The position numbers and the translations under genes were made by a program. From the NCBI RefSeq assembly GCF_002379585.1, contig NZ_DFUE01000071.1, positions 38,978-102,977 on the forward strand: DNA of 64,000 nucleotides. Reading direction: 5' to 3'. The DNA comes from Pseudomonas sp. UBA4194 (GTDB lineage: Bacteria; Pseudomonadota; Gammaproteobacteria; Pseudomonadales; Pseudomonadaceae). A model generated the notes under the pieces. That model saw only the letters and a program-made list of their open reading frames with translations. It did no database searches and was not told the origin of the DNA. Each line of letters begins with the position of its first letter. Position 1 is the first letter of the stretch. Shown here one piece after another: positions 1 to 8,535 of the stretch.

Positions 1-1006
1 TGCCGAATTCATCATGGTTGTGGATGGTCAGGCGGCGAGTCAGGTCACCCTCCCCTTCGGCGATGTCGTGCATGGCCCGGCCCATCACGTGCAACGGCTG
101 CATGAGCAAGCGGATCAACATGCCCAGCAAGGCAATGATGATGACCACGGCAATCACCGTGGCGATGACCGCCGAACTGCGGAACTGGGTCAGCATCGAG
201 TAGGCCTTGGCCTTGTCGATGCTCAGACCGATGTACCAGTCCACCGTGGGCAAGCCCTGGACCTTGGCGAACGTGAGAATACGGGTCTCGCCGTCCCGGG
301 TGACTTCGGTGATGTCATCGTTGATGGGCGGCGTGTTCTGCGGATAGATATCGCGCAGTGATTTCATCACCAGTTTGCTGTCCGGGTGCACCAGGATCTT
401 GCCGTCGGCGCTGACCATGAAGGCATAGCCGCTACCGTCGAAGTCCAGCGCATTGATGGTCTTGACCAGGGTTTCCAGGCTTAGATCACCGCCCGCCACG
501 CCCACCGGCTGGCCATCGGTGCTGACCGAAGGTGTCGCCACAGTGATGATGGTCTTGCCATTGGCGGCGTCCACGTAAGGCTCGGTAAGGATGGTCTTGC
601 GAGCATTGATGGCGTCGGTGTACCAGGGCCGGGTGCGGGCATCATAGCCCTCGGGCATGGTGTCCGGCGGCTCGAGAAAGTAGCCACCGGCCTTGTCGCC
701 CAGGTAGGCGAAGTCGAAGTTGCCCAGCAGGGTCTTCTGTTTGAGCAGCGCGCCGATGGCATCGGGGGTGGGATTCAGCGCCACGCTTTCAGCCAGGGTT
801 TCCACCAGCAGGATGCGTCCCGACAGCCAGTTCTGGATATTCCCGGCGGTACTGGTGCCCATCTCGTGCAGGTAGTTATCCAGGTCGTCACGAATGGCGT
901 TGCGTTGCAGGTAATCGTTATAGAGGGTGAACAGGGCGAACGCTGCCATCACGATAAGAGAAGCCGCAAGCAGGATCTTGTGACTGAATTTCAAGGTTTT
1001 ATTCAT
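1..1006 (-). CDS. Methyl-accepting chemotaxis protein, dCache amino-acid sensor (3' part outside the window)
   Basis: Chemoreceptor whose 5' end is at 1006 and which runs off the left edge, so only about 335 residues are visible. There is an N-terminal membrane anchor (about residues 9-29), a periplasmic double-Cache domain (about 35-275), a second membrane segment (about 280-303) and the beginning of a HAMP domain; the signalling domain lies outside. The periplasmic part carries Y121, R126, W128, Y129, Y144, D146 and D175. This is the pattern described for amino-acid-binding dCache domains of the PctA type, almost at the same residue numbers. I therefore infer a chemoreceptor for L-amino acids; which ones cannot be read from sequence. 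The start is chosen because the transmembrane anchor follows it directly. It is divergent from the potE-like gene. Confidence 0.9.
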   Translation of the reverse strand, partial: MNKTLKFSHKILLAASLIVMAAFALFTLYNDYLQRNAIRDDLDNYLHEMGTSTAGNIQNWLSGRILLVETLAESVALNPTPDAIGALLKQKTLLGNFDFAYLGDKAGGYFLEPPDTMPEGYDARTRPWYTDAINARKTILTEPYVDAANGKTIITVATPSVSTDGQPVGVAGGDLSLETLVKTINALDFDGSGYAFMVSADGKILVHPDSKLVMKSLRDIYPQNTPPINDDITEVTRDGETRILTFAKVQGLPTVDWYIGLSIDKAKAYSMLTQFRSSAVIATVIAVVIIIALLGMLIRLLMQPLHVMGRAMHDIAEGEGDLTRRLTIHNHDEFG

Positions 1007-1038
1007 GGCCGATGAGGTCCGCGGAGGTCTTGACCGGG

Positions 1039-1117
1039 CTATCGGCGGAAAACTTTGCGAGTTGAGCGCAAAGTTATGCAACCGCCTGTTTTTGCATGAT
1101 TTAGCCGATAGGCGGTT
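1039..1117. promoter_or_regulatory. Nested inverted repeats in the leader of the potE-adiA operon
   Basis: Between the divergent chemoreceptor and antiporter genes lies a perfect 9-bp inverted repeat, AACTTTGCG (1051-1059) and CGCAAAGTT (1067-1075), with a 7-bp spacer. Around it are CTATCGGC (1039-1046) paired with GCCGATAG (1104-1111), and AACCGCC (1080-1086) paired with GGCGGTT (1111-1117). The outer and inner arms can nest into one structure. No U-tract follows, so a simple terminator is unlikely. It may be an operator or a structured leader RNA controlling the operon; the role is inferred. Confidence 0.5.
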
Positions 1118-1208
1118 AATATACGAAAGTGGTCGGACAACTGGTAACTGCGTATTTATCTGCTATACCAAAAAGCCTCTTCTCACACTTCAAGAACGAG
1201 GCGATGGA

Positions 1209-2603
1209 ATGTCTACAACCAAGAAGATGAGCGTGGGTCAGTTGACCATGTTGACGGCAGTGAACATGCTCGGCTCGGGCATTGTCCTGCTACCTTCCAA
1301 ACTGGCTGAAGTGGGTGCCATTTCGATTCTTTCCTGGCTGGTCACGGCCACCGGCGCGCTGGCTCTGGCCTATGCCTTCGCGCGCTGCGGCATGCTCAGC
1401 CGCAAAACCGGGGGTATGGGCGGATACGCCGAATACACCTTCGGCAAATCGGGCAACTACATCACCAACTACACCTACGGCAGTTCACTGTTGATTGCCA
1501 ACGTTGCCATTGGTATCACGGCGGTGGGCTACATCCAGGTGCTGTTCAACCTGAACCTGAGCGCACTGAACGTTGGCTTGGCGACCATTGCACTGCTCTG
1601 GATCACCACGTTTGCCAACTTCGGCGGTGCAGCCATTACCGGCAAGATTGGCAGCGTGACGGTGTGGGGTGTCATCCTGCCGGTGTTGCTGGTGTCCACG
1701 CTGGGTTGGTTCTGGTTCGACAGCAGCATCTATTCGGCCGGCTGGAATCCGCACCAGAAAACCTGGCTCGAGGCTGCTGGCGCCTCCATTGCCATCACGC
1801 TGTGGGCGTTCCTGGGCCTGGAGTCGGCCTGCGCCAACACCGACGCGGTGGAGAATCCTGAACGCAATGTGCCCATTGCGGTGCTCGGCGGCACCCTGGG
1901 CGCGGCAGTGATCTACATCGTGTCCACCAACGTGATTGCAGGCATCGTCGACAACCCGGAACTGGCCAGCTCCACCGCGCCTTTCGGGCTGGTGTTCGCC
2001 AAGATGTTCAACCCCATGGTGGGCAGCCTGGTGATGGGCTTGATGGTACTGGCGTGCATTGGCTCCCTGCTGGGCTGGCAGTTCACCATTGCCCAGGTGT
2101 TCAAGAGTTCGGCAGACACCGGCTACTTCCTGCCCATCTTCGCCAAGGTCAACAAGGCCGGTACGCCTATCGTGGGGATGTTGATCCTGCTGGCCGGCCA
2201 GACCGCACTGGGGCTGTTGACCATCAGTCCCGACCTGACCAAGCAGTTCGACACCTTGGTCAATCTGGCGGTAGTGACCAATATCATCCCGTACATCCTG
2301 TCCATGGCGGCGCTGCTGACCATCCAGAAAGTTTCCAACGTACCGCCGGGCAAGGCGCTGATCACCAACATCGTGGCCTGGGTGGCCGCGGCCTACAGCT
2401 ACCTGGCGCTGTACAGTTCCGGTGCTCAGGCGCTGATGCTCGGCGGCGTGGCCACCATCGTCGGCTACACCCTGTTCGGCTTCGTCAACAACCGCCTGCT
2501 GCGCCTCGAAGCGGAACAGGCCCATCGAGTCCCGGTCCAAACCGTCAGCGCCCAAGGGCAACCTGACCGTACGGCCCCATCGGCCATGGAGGCAAACACA
2601 TGA
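1209..2603 (+). CDS. potE: PotE-type amino acid/polyamine antiporter
   Basis: 464-residue inner-membrane transporter of the APC superfamily with about twelve hydrophobic segments. Long stretches match what I know of E. coli PotE (ornithine/putrescine antiporter), for instance the GSGIVLLPSKLAEVG region near residue 20 and the ESACANTDAVENPERNVP region near residue 205. The open frame reaches back to 1005, inside the chemoreceptor start. I chose the ATG at 1209 because it has GAGG about 7 bases upstream and begins at the family-typical N-terminus. Its last codon overlaps the start of the decarboxylase gene by 4 bp, so the two are translationally coupled and probably swap a basic amino acid for its decarboxylated amine. 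CadB is the close alternative family. Confidence 0.85.
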   Translation: MSTTKKMSVGQLTMLTAVNMLGSGIVLLPSKLAEVGAISILSWLVTATGALALAYAFARCGMLSRKTGGMGGYAEYTFGKSGNYITNYTYGSSLLIANVAIGITAVGYIQVLFNLNLSALNVGLATIALLWITTFANFGGAAITGKIGSVTVWGVILPVLLVSTLGWFWFDSSIYSAGWNPHQKTWLEAAGASIAITLWAFLGLESACANTDAVENPERNVPIAVLGGTLGAAVIYIVSTNVIAGIVDNPELASSTAPFGLVFAKMFNPMVGSLVMGLMVLACIGSLLGWQFTIAQVFKSSADTGYFLPIFAKVNKAGTPIVGMLILLAGQTALGLLTISPDLTKQFDTLVNLAVVTNIIPYILSMAALLTIQKVSNVPPGKALITNIVAWVAAAYSYLALYSSGAQALMLGGVATIVGYTLFGFVNNRLLRLEAEQAHRVPVQTVSAQGQPDRTAPSAMEANT

Positions 2604-4876
2604 GCGAGTACAAACACACCCTGGGCATGCTGGCATTGCTGGTCAGCAACGCCCCGGATAAACGCAGCGTGTTCGGTCGCTCCCTGGACCAGTTGATTCA
2701 TGACGTGGAGCAGCGCTCGGTGAGCGTACTGTTCAGTGAATCGATCAGCGACGCCAATCTGATACTGCGCACCGATCCGGCCATTCAATGCGTGCTGTTG
2801 AACTGGGACATGGACAACAGCGAGGGCCACCAGCAGTGCATCGAGCTGCTCAAGAGCCTGCGCGAGCGCAACACCCGGGTGCCGGTATTCCTGATCAGCG
2901 ACCGCAGCACCGCCTCCAATGTGCCGCTGCTGGTGATGCAGCATGCCGATGACTTCATCTGGCTGCCCGAGGATACGAGCGCCTTTCTCAGCGGGCGCAT
3001 TCTGGCGGCCATCGAACGCTATCGCCAGGCGGTGCTGCCGCCGATGTTCAGTGCACTGGTGAAATTCTCCCGCAGCTACGAGTACTCCTGGCATACGCCC
3101 GGCCACGCCGGTGGCACCGCCTTCTTGAAAAGCACGGCGGGACGGGCGTTCTACGAGTTTTTCGGGGAGAACCTGTTGCGCTCGGACCTGTCGATTTCGG
3201 TGGGTGACCTGGGCTCGCTGCTCGATCACAGCGGGCCGATCGGCCAGGGTGAGCGGTATGCCGCCAAGGTGTTCGGCGCTCACCGTACCTACTACGTGAC
3301 CAATGGTTCATCGACGTCCAATCGGGTGATCCTGATGGCCAGCGTAGCGCGCAATCAGATTGCGCTGTGCGACCGCAATTGCCACAAGTCCGCCGAGCAT
3401 GCCATGACCTTGTCCGGGGCTATCCCCACCTACCTGGTGCCGACGCGCAATCGCTTCGGCATCATCGGCCCGATTCTGCCCCAGACCTTGAGTGCCGAAG
3501 GCGTCCGCCAGGCCATTGCCGATAATCCGTTGGTGGGCGATGGCATCGACGCCGAGCCCAAGCACGCCATCATCACCAACTCGACCTACGATGGCTTGTG
3601 CTACAACGTCACGCGGGTAGAGGAGCTGCTGGGCGCCAGCGTCGACCGGCTGCATTTCGACGAGGCATGGTACGGCTACGCACGCTTCAATCCGATTTAC
3701 CGCGATCGCTTCGCCATGCATGGCAACCCTGAGGATCACGACGAATCCAAGCCGACCGTGTTCGCCACGCAGTCCACCCACAAACTGCTGGCGGCATTGT
3801 CCCAGGCGTCGATGATCCATGTCCGCAACGGGCGCAAGGCCATTTCCCATGGCCGCTTCAACGAGTCGTTCATGATGCATGCCTCGACGTCGCCGAACTA
3901 CGCCATCATGGCGTCTTGCGATGTCAGCTCGGCGATGATGGAGGCCCCCAGCGGGCAGATCCTCACCACCGAGTCGATAGAGGAAGCGATTTCCTTTCGC
4001 CAGGTGATCTCGCGCATGCACCATGACATGCTGGCTACCGATCAGTGGTTCTTCTCCTGCTGGCAGCCGCCGACGGTGCAAGGGCTGCCTTTTCACGAGG
4101 CCGACCCGGCGCAGCTCAAGGCCGATCCGTATTGCTGGGTGCTGCACCCCAACGAAGTGTGGCATGGCTTTGGCGATATCGAGGACGGCTACTGCATGCT
4201 CGACCCGATCAAGGTGTCGATCCTGAGCCCCGGCATGGGCGATGACGGTGAACTGCAGGCATTCGGCATACCTGCATGCGTGCTCAGTGCCTACTTGAGT
4301 CACCAGGGCATCGTGGTGGAGAAAACCACTGACTTTACCATCCTGTTTCTGTTCTCCATTGGCATCACCAAGGGCAAGTGGGGGACGCTGGTCAATGCCC
4401 TGCTGGATTTCAAGCGCGACTACGACAGCAATCTGGAGCTGGAGCTGTGCATTCCGGACCTGCTGCAGAGCCATCAAAAGCGCTATGCCGGCATGGGTCT
4501 GAAAGACCTGGCCGACGAGATCTTCGCTGCCATGAAGACCACCCGTACCACCTCAGCCATGGCCAAGGCCTTCGGCACGCTGCCCAAGGCGGTGTACAGC
4601 CCGGTGCAGGCTTATGAAAGACTGGTCAAGGATGAGGTGGAGCTGGTGACCCTGGATCAGGCAGCCGGTCGCGTGGCAGCCACCGGGATCGTGCCGTACC
4701 CGCCGGGCATTCCGCTGTTGATGCCCGGCGAGAACGCCGGGGCCGCGGATGGACCGCTGCTCAGCTATCTGAAGGCACTGGAGAATTTCGATCTGTCGTT
4801 CCCAGGGTTCACACATGACACTCATGGCATCGAGGCGGAGGAAGGGGTGTATCGAATGTTGTGCCTGAAGGCTTGA
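2600..4876 (+). CDS. adiA: Pyridoxal-phosphate arginine (Orn/Lys/Arg) decarboxylase, AdiA-like
   Basis: 758-residue fold-type I decarboxylase with an N-terminal receiver-like wing domain (about 1-145), a PLP domain (about 150-500) and a C-terminal domain. The PLP lysine is K395 in STHKLLAALSQAS. The active-site stretch HFDEAWYGYARFNPIY and the segment MLDPIKVSILSPGMGDDGEL resemble E. coli biodegradative arginine decarboxylase AdiA much more than CadA or the Pseudomonas lysine decarboxylase LdcA as I recall them. Length also fits AdiA (756). The likely reaction is arginine to agmatine plus CO2, consuming a cytoplasmic proton. It starts inside the stop codon of the PotE-type antiporter (ATGA). 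Substrate is inferred; ornithine or lysine remain possible because the partner transporter is PotE-type. Confidence 0.85.
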   Translation: MSEYKHTLGMLALLVSNAPDKRSVFGRSLDQLIHDVEQRSVSVLFSESISDANLILRTDPAIQCVLLNWDMDNSEGHQQCIELLKSLRERNTRVPVFLISDRSTASNVPLLVMQHADDFIWLPEDTSAFLSGRILAAIERYRQAVLPPMFSALVKFSRSYEYSWHTPGHAGGTAFLKSTAGRAFYEFFGENLLRSDLSISVGDLGSLLDHSGPIGQGERYAAKVFGAHRTYYVTNGSSTSNRVILMASVARNQIALCDRNCHKSAEHAMTLSGAIPTYLVPTRNRFGIIGPILPQTLSAEGVRQAIADNPLVGDGIDAEPKHAIITNSTYDGLCYNVTRVEELLGASVDRLHFDEAWYGYARFNPIYRDRFAMHGNPEDHDESKPTVFATQSTHKLLAALSQASMIHVRNGRKAISHGRFNESFMMHASTSPNYAIMASCDVSSAMMEAPSGQILTTESIEEAISFRQVISRMHHDMLATDQWFFSCWQPPTVQGLPFHEADPAQLKADPYCWVLHPNEVWHGFGDIEDGYCMLDPIKVSILSPGMGDDGELQAFGIPACVLSAYLSHQGIVVEKTTDFTILFLFSIGITKGKWGTLVNALLDFKRDYDSNLELELCIPDLLQSHQKRYAGMGLKDLADEIFAAMKTTRTTSAMAKAFGTLPKAVYSPVQAYERLVKDEVELVTLDQAAGRVAATGIVPYPPGIPLLMPGENAGAADGPLLSYLKALENFDLSFPGFTHDTHGIEAEEGVYRMLCLKA

Positions 4877-5409
4877 ACAGGCGGGAGCGCTACAACGGGA
4901 TGGCACAGGCGCTGCACTGGTTGACGGCTGCGGCGCTGTGCTTCCTGCTTCCCTTCGTATGGGTGGCCGAAAACTTTCCATCGGGGCCCGTCAGGGTGTT
5001 CTGGTACATGGCCCATGAGTCGATGGGCATCTGCGTGTTCCTGTTGGTGCTGCTGCGCCTGACCTGGCGCTGGCGGCATGCTGCCCCACCCTACCCGGCC
5101 GGAATCGGAAGACTGGCTGCCGTGCTGGCTGGGCTGGTGCATGCGCTGCTGTATGGGGTGCTGCTGGTGATGCCGGTCACGGGATACCTGATGGCCGGCA
5201 ATGGGCAGGATGTGCCGTTCTTCCGGCTGGTATCGCTGCCGGGCTTTGCGCAGAGCGAAGCACTGGGCAAGGTCGCCAACACGGTGCACGTGTGGTGTCA
5301 GTTCGTGGTGTACGGGTTGGTGATCGTGCACGTGGCGGCCACGGTGTGGCATGTGGCGGTGAAACGCGATGGCCTGTTGGAGCGCATGTTGCCCCAGCAA
5401 CGGGAATAA
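4861..5409 (+). CDS. Cytochrome b561 family protein
   Basis: 182-residue membrane protein with four hydrophobic segments and histidines placed as in diheme b561 cytochromes: QALHW near the N-terminus, a histidine in the HESMGIC segment, the VHALLYG segment, and paired histidines near the C-terminus (VHVWCQF, VHVAATVWH). Proteins of this family carry electrons in the inner membrane, often between quinol and a periplasmic acceptor; the partner here is unknown. The GTG at 4861 gives the usual RERYNG start before the first helix. An ATG at 4900 is the alternative. The reading frame begins 16 bp before the decarboxylase stop, suggesting co-transcription, although a functional tie to amino acid decarboxylation is not obvious. 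Confidence 0.85.
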   Translation: MPEGLNRRERYNGMAQALHWLTAAALCFLLPFVWVAENFPSGPVRVFWYMAHESMGICVFLLVLLRLTWRWRHAAPPYPAGIGRLAAVLAGLVHALLYGVLLVMPVTGYLMAGNGQDVPFFRLVSLPGFAQSEALGKVANTVHVWCQFVVYGLVIVHVAATVWHVAVKRDGLLERMLPQQRE

Positions 5410-5424
5410 TGGCGAGGCTGCGGG

Positions 5425-5482
5425 GCGGCTGGACGCCGCTCCTACGGCAGGCGGGTTTCCTGTAGGAGCGGCGTCCAGCCGC
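5425..5482. repeat. Inverted pair of REP-like palindromes (family A)
   Basis: Two head-to-head copies of a roughly 20-bp element, GCGGCTGGACGCCGCTCCTA at 5425-5444 and its complement at 5463-5482, separated by a short spacer. The pair sits between convergent genes, the usual place for Pseudomonas REP elements, where such pairs can form a cruciform or an RNA hairpin that ends transcription. Confidence 0.8.
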
Positions 5483-5507
5483 GAAAGGGCCGCGGGCACA
5501 ATGCGGG

Positions 5508-6998
5508 TTATTGGCGCAACGCACCCACCTGGCCCATCACCATGCCGAAAAACTGCTGTGCGCTCATCTTGCGGCCATTGAAGTCCACCGTGCCGTCCTT
5601 GTAACTCAGGCTGCTGACCACCTGTTCGCCCTCATCCCTGGCCAATCCCAGCATCTGTCCGAGCCCGGCCACGGTGGCACTCAGGTCCTCACCGGCCTGG
5701 GCGACCCTTGCCGGATCGGTAAGGCCCTGCGCGCTGGCTTGCAGACTGCCCAGATCAGCCAGCATCGGCTTGGACAGGCTGAGCTTGGCATCCAACTGTC
5801 CCAATATCTTCTGCGCATAGCCCGGCGCGCCAGGTTGCAAGGGCGCGGGATTGGCCAGATCAGCGGCCACGTTGAAGCGGCTCTCGCCGTTGGCCGTCTT
5901 GAGGGTCAGGCGCTCGAGTTCGACATGCGGGTGGGCATCCAGCAGCGTGGCCAGGCCACTGCTCAGCTGTTGCTGCTCGGCAGGGGACAGATTGACCGCC
6001 GGCACCTGCCCTTCAGGCACTTCAACGGCAAGCTGTGGCGCGATCACGTCCTGATAGAGCTTGAGCAGCCCTTTGCTGGCGCCGATATCGAAATTGGCGA
6101 ACTTCCAGGCCATCTGTGCCGCGCCCACGGGGCGATCCGCGTAGGTGATCATGCCGATGTCATAGCTGAGCTGAGCAGCGAAGTTGCCAGCAACTTCCTG
6201 CATCAGCCCACTGCTGCTTGCATCTCGCAAGTGCAGCACATCCAGGTTCGGCAGGCCGAGTATGGCTTCGGCAACCTTGGCGTCGTTGTGTCCCAGATAG
6301 AACCCGGAAGCCCCCTTGGTGCCGCCCATGTCGAAGGACAGCCCCTGGAACTGGAAGCGCGCACTGCCCTGCTCGCCCTTGATGTCCGCCACCAGGCTCT
6401 GGCTGGCGCCAGTCAAGCTGTACTTCTGGGCATCGCCGCTGAGCGTGGCACGGGCCGTGAGCCCAGAGAAGCTGACGCTGCCCGTGTCATCCTGAAACTG
6501 CAGTGGCGACAGGGTCAGCGCGGTGTCGCTGGACCGGTCGTAGCCGATGGTGGCCGTGCCGGTCAGGGGCGTCTGGCCATTGCTCATGGCGAACCAGGCG
6601 GCGGTATCGGGGCTGTTCTGCAGGCTGAAATGACTGGCGGCCATGACCGGCATCAGGTCAAGACGCTTGAGCCGCGACATCGGCAACGGCCCGTGCTCGA
6701 TGCGGTCCTGGAGCAGCAACGCTCGAGTACCTTTTTCACCGCCCAACTCTGCACCTTGCAGCGTGACTCGGTACTGGGCGACGCTGCTGAAGAAGTGCCG
6801 CTGCAGGCTGACCAGTTCCACCTTGGCCACCGGCTGACCATCAGCGCCGGTCAGGGACGTTGCCATTTCCTGGTTCGCCTGACGCACGGCATCTGCCAAT
6901 ACGGGCTCCAGCTGAGTGCCGGTGTACCAGGCGCCGGTGGCCGCTACGGCGGCCACGACGACAACGATTCCCGCGGCAATGCCTACTGCTTTTTTCAT
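5508..6998 (-). CDS. DUF945 (YdgA) family protein
   Basis: 496-residue protein with one N-terminal hydrophobic segment (about residues 4-24) and then a long soluble region, as in the YdgA/DUF945 family of proteobacterial envelope proteins. The visible hallmarks are the N-terminal anchor followed by a GTQLEPVLADAV stretch, repeated beta-rich segments and a C-terminal part ending in the FFGMVMGQVGALRQ region. The function of the family is not established, and no enzyme motif is apparent. It is probably anchored in the inner membrane facing the periplasm. It is single, convergent with cytochrome b561 across a REP pair and divergent from the receiver-domain gene. Confidence 0.8.
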   Translation of the reverse strand: MKKAVGIAAGIVVVVAAVAATGAWYTGTQLEPVLADAVRQANQEMATSLTGADGQPVAKVELVSLQRHFFSSVAQYRVTLQGAELGGEKGTRALLLQDRIEHGPLPMSRLKRLDLMPVMAASHFSLQNSPDTAAWFAMSNGQTPLTGTATIGYDRSSDTALTLSPLQFQDDTGSVSFSGLTARATLSGDAQKYSLTGASQSLVADIKGEQGSARFQFQGLSFDMGGTKGASGFYLGHNDAKVAEAILGLPNLDVLHLRDASSSGLMQEVAGNFAAQLSYDIGMITYADRPVGAAQMAWKFANFDIGASKGLLKLYQDVIAPQLAVEVPEGQVPAVNLSPAEQQQLSSGLATLLDAHPHVELERLTLKTANGESRFNVAADLANPAPLQPGAPGYAQKILGQLDAKLSLSKPMLADLGSLQASAQGLTDPARVAQAGEDLSATVAGLGQMLGLARDEGEQVVSSLSYKDGTVDFNGRKMSAQQFFGMVMGQVGALRQ

Positions 6999-7295
6999 AG
7001 AGCGACTCGACAGATTCCATTCGAAAAGGGGGGCGCGAAACGGTGACCACGCCAGAGCGAACGGAGGTTAGCACTCACCTGAAGCAGGGGCCAGCGCACG
7101 GGTGGGGCGGTATGGACGATTCTGCAACAGGGGGTAACGGGCGCCGGCCCGAAAGTATTTTTGTGCGGCATATCCGTTACTTGCGCGCAATACTTTACTT
7201 CCTTTCGTCAGACAATTTTCCTGGTCGTCGAACCCTTGGCGTTGCCGTCAGTCGACTCCATAGACAGTTCACCGCATCACTGAAGGGACGCCTCC
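6999..7295. other. Divergent intergenic region without a gene
   Basis: 297 bp between the DUF945 and receiver-domain genes. It must hold both promoters. I see no coding frame, known RNA or clear operator; the only clear signal is a Shine-Dalgarno-like GAAGGGA before the receiver gene. Confidence 0.6.
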
Positions 7296-7661
7296 ATGCC
7301 TAACGCCTCTATCCTGGTACTCGAAGACGAGGAACTGATACGTCTGCTGCTTACCACAGTGCTGGAAGATGCCGGCTATGACGTCAAGGCCTTTGCCACT
7401 GCGGACCAGGGATTCGAATACCTGGAAAAGCATTCCAGTGAGGTCAACATGGTGGTCAGCGATATCCGGATGCCGGGCCATCTGGATGGCTATGACCTGA
7501 GTCGCGAAGCCAGTGTACGCTGGCCTGACCTGCCCATTCTGCTGACCTCGGGCTTTTCCGGGCGCGACCTGGAACTGGGTCCGAACGTGCAGTTCCTGCC
7601 CAAGCCCTGGAGCAACGAAAGGCTGCTTCGCCAGATCGACACTTCGTTGCATCTGCACTGA
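7296..7661 (+). CDS. Single-domain response regulator (CheY-like receiver)
   Basis: 121 residues forming a complete receiver domain and nothing else. The acidic pair is D11/E12, the phospho-acceptor D56 (in VVSDIRMPG), the switch threonine T84 and the conserved lysine K103 (in LPKPW). With no output domain it should work through protein contacts, for example as an intermediate in a phosphorelay or a partner of a hybrid kinase. No kinase lies nearby, so its cognate partner is elsewhere. The start has GAAGGGA upstream at proper spacing. Confidence 0.9.
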   Translation: MPNASILVLEDEELIRLLLTTVLEDAGYDVKAFATADQGFEYLEKHSSEVNMVVSDIRMPGHLDGYDLSREASVRWPDLPILLTSGFSGRDLELGPNVQFLPKPWSNERLLRQIDTSLHLH

Positions 7662-7677
7662 GCGCGGATCGCGCTCA
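7659..7677. terminator. Possible bidirectional hairpin between convergent genes
   Basis: TGAGCGCG, a 3-nt loop and CGCGCTCA form an 8-bp perfect stem that begins at the stop codon of the receiver gene and faces the convergent acetyltransferase. There is no U-tract, so termination strength is doubtful. Confidence 0.35.
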
Positions 7678-7690
7678 GGCGCTCACGCGA

Positions 7691-8374
7691 CTAGCGACCT
7701 AACCGGTCACGCACGAAGGTCGCTGCCTGACGGGTCATCTGATCCAACTGGCGATCCCGCTTCTTCTCAGCCTCAACCATGGCTTTGCGCCCATGCTGAT
7801 TCAGCAGGTAGGCATGGATCTGTCGAACCTCCAGTGAGCTATAGATAGGCGCCACGTCCAGTACAGCCACGAGACTGTCGATCGGCTCGGCGTGTGTGCA
7901 TAGCTTCACTTGTGGCCCTTTGGCGCCTACCACCTGAAATCCCAGTGCCTCGAACCATGGCACTTTGGCGACCACGCAGTTCAGTTCCGTGTGCGGGTAA
8001 CGCGCCACCACCTCAGCCAGCAGCATGCGGGCGATACCCTGACGACGATGACTGGCCTGCACTGCCAGGTAAGCCACGGCGCAGGCTTGGGGGTCCTCTG
8101 CAGCGGGTAGATAGAGCGCAAAGCCCAGTACCCGTTCCGGGTCTTGGGGATCGCAGGCCAGCAATAATTCCACGCTCACGCCCTTGCCGCCGGCCATCGC
8201 CTCCAGATACAGGTGCACTTCATAACCGATGCCGTACTGATAGAGGTTGTACAGCGGATTGCTCGGGGCAATGGCCATGCTGCTGATGTCGGTCAGGTAA
8301 TCGACCACCATTTGCAGGATCTGGCTTTTCAGCGCTTCAGGAGGCGGACGTTTGAAGTGGCTGATCAGGGACAT
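7691..8374 (-). CDS. GNAT family N-acetyltransferase
   Basis: 227-residue protein with a central GNAT domain: the AVAYLAVQASHRRQGIARMLLAEV stretch is the acetyl-CoA binding motif A (R/Q-x-x-G-x-G/A). The frame stays open upstream to 8584, overlapping the next operon. I chose the ATG at 8374 because the extension is proline- and arginine-rich with no domain, while MSLISHFKRP starts a structured region and has AAGAG upstream. A C-terminal helix-rich tail (about 165-227) follows the GNAT fold and is of unknown role. The acceptor substrate is unknown. It is a single gene convergent with the receiver gene. Confidence 0.85.
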   Translation of the reverse strand: MSLISHFKRPPPEALKSQILQMVVDYLTDISSMAIAPSNPLYNLYQYGIGYEVHLYLEAMAGGKGVSVELLLACDPQDPERVLGFALYLPAAEDPQACAVAYLAVQASHRRQGIARMLLAEVVARYPHTELNCVVAKVPWFEALGFQVVGAKGPQVKLCTHAEPIDSLVAVLDVAPIYSSLEVRQIHAYLLNQHGRKAMVEAEKKRDRQLDQMTRQAATFVRDRLGR

Positions 8375-8535
8375 CGGGCACGGGACTCTTGCGGGATACG
8401 GGCGATTTGGCGGCCATTCTACCTGATCACCCGGCGCCCGCTCGAAGATGACGATTTCCCACAGGCAAGTGCTCTGGATAGCAGCTCCCGCCCTACCGCT
8501 ATATACTTTGTTACATACCGAAACCTGAGCAGTCG

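Noticed and set aside
2600..4876. Lysine decarboxylase LdcA/CadA assignment
   Set aside because: The HFDEAWYGYARFNPIY active-site segment and N-terminal domain resemble AdiA, not the CadA or LdcA forms I recall.
5511..7046. 511-codon open frame on the plus strand
   Set aside because: Antisense to the DUF945 gene; His/Gln/Arg-rich composition typical of a shadow frame.
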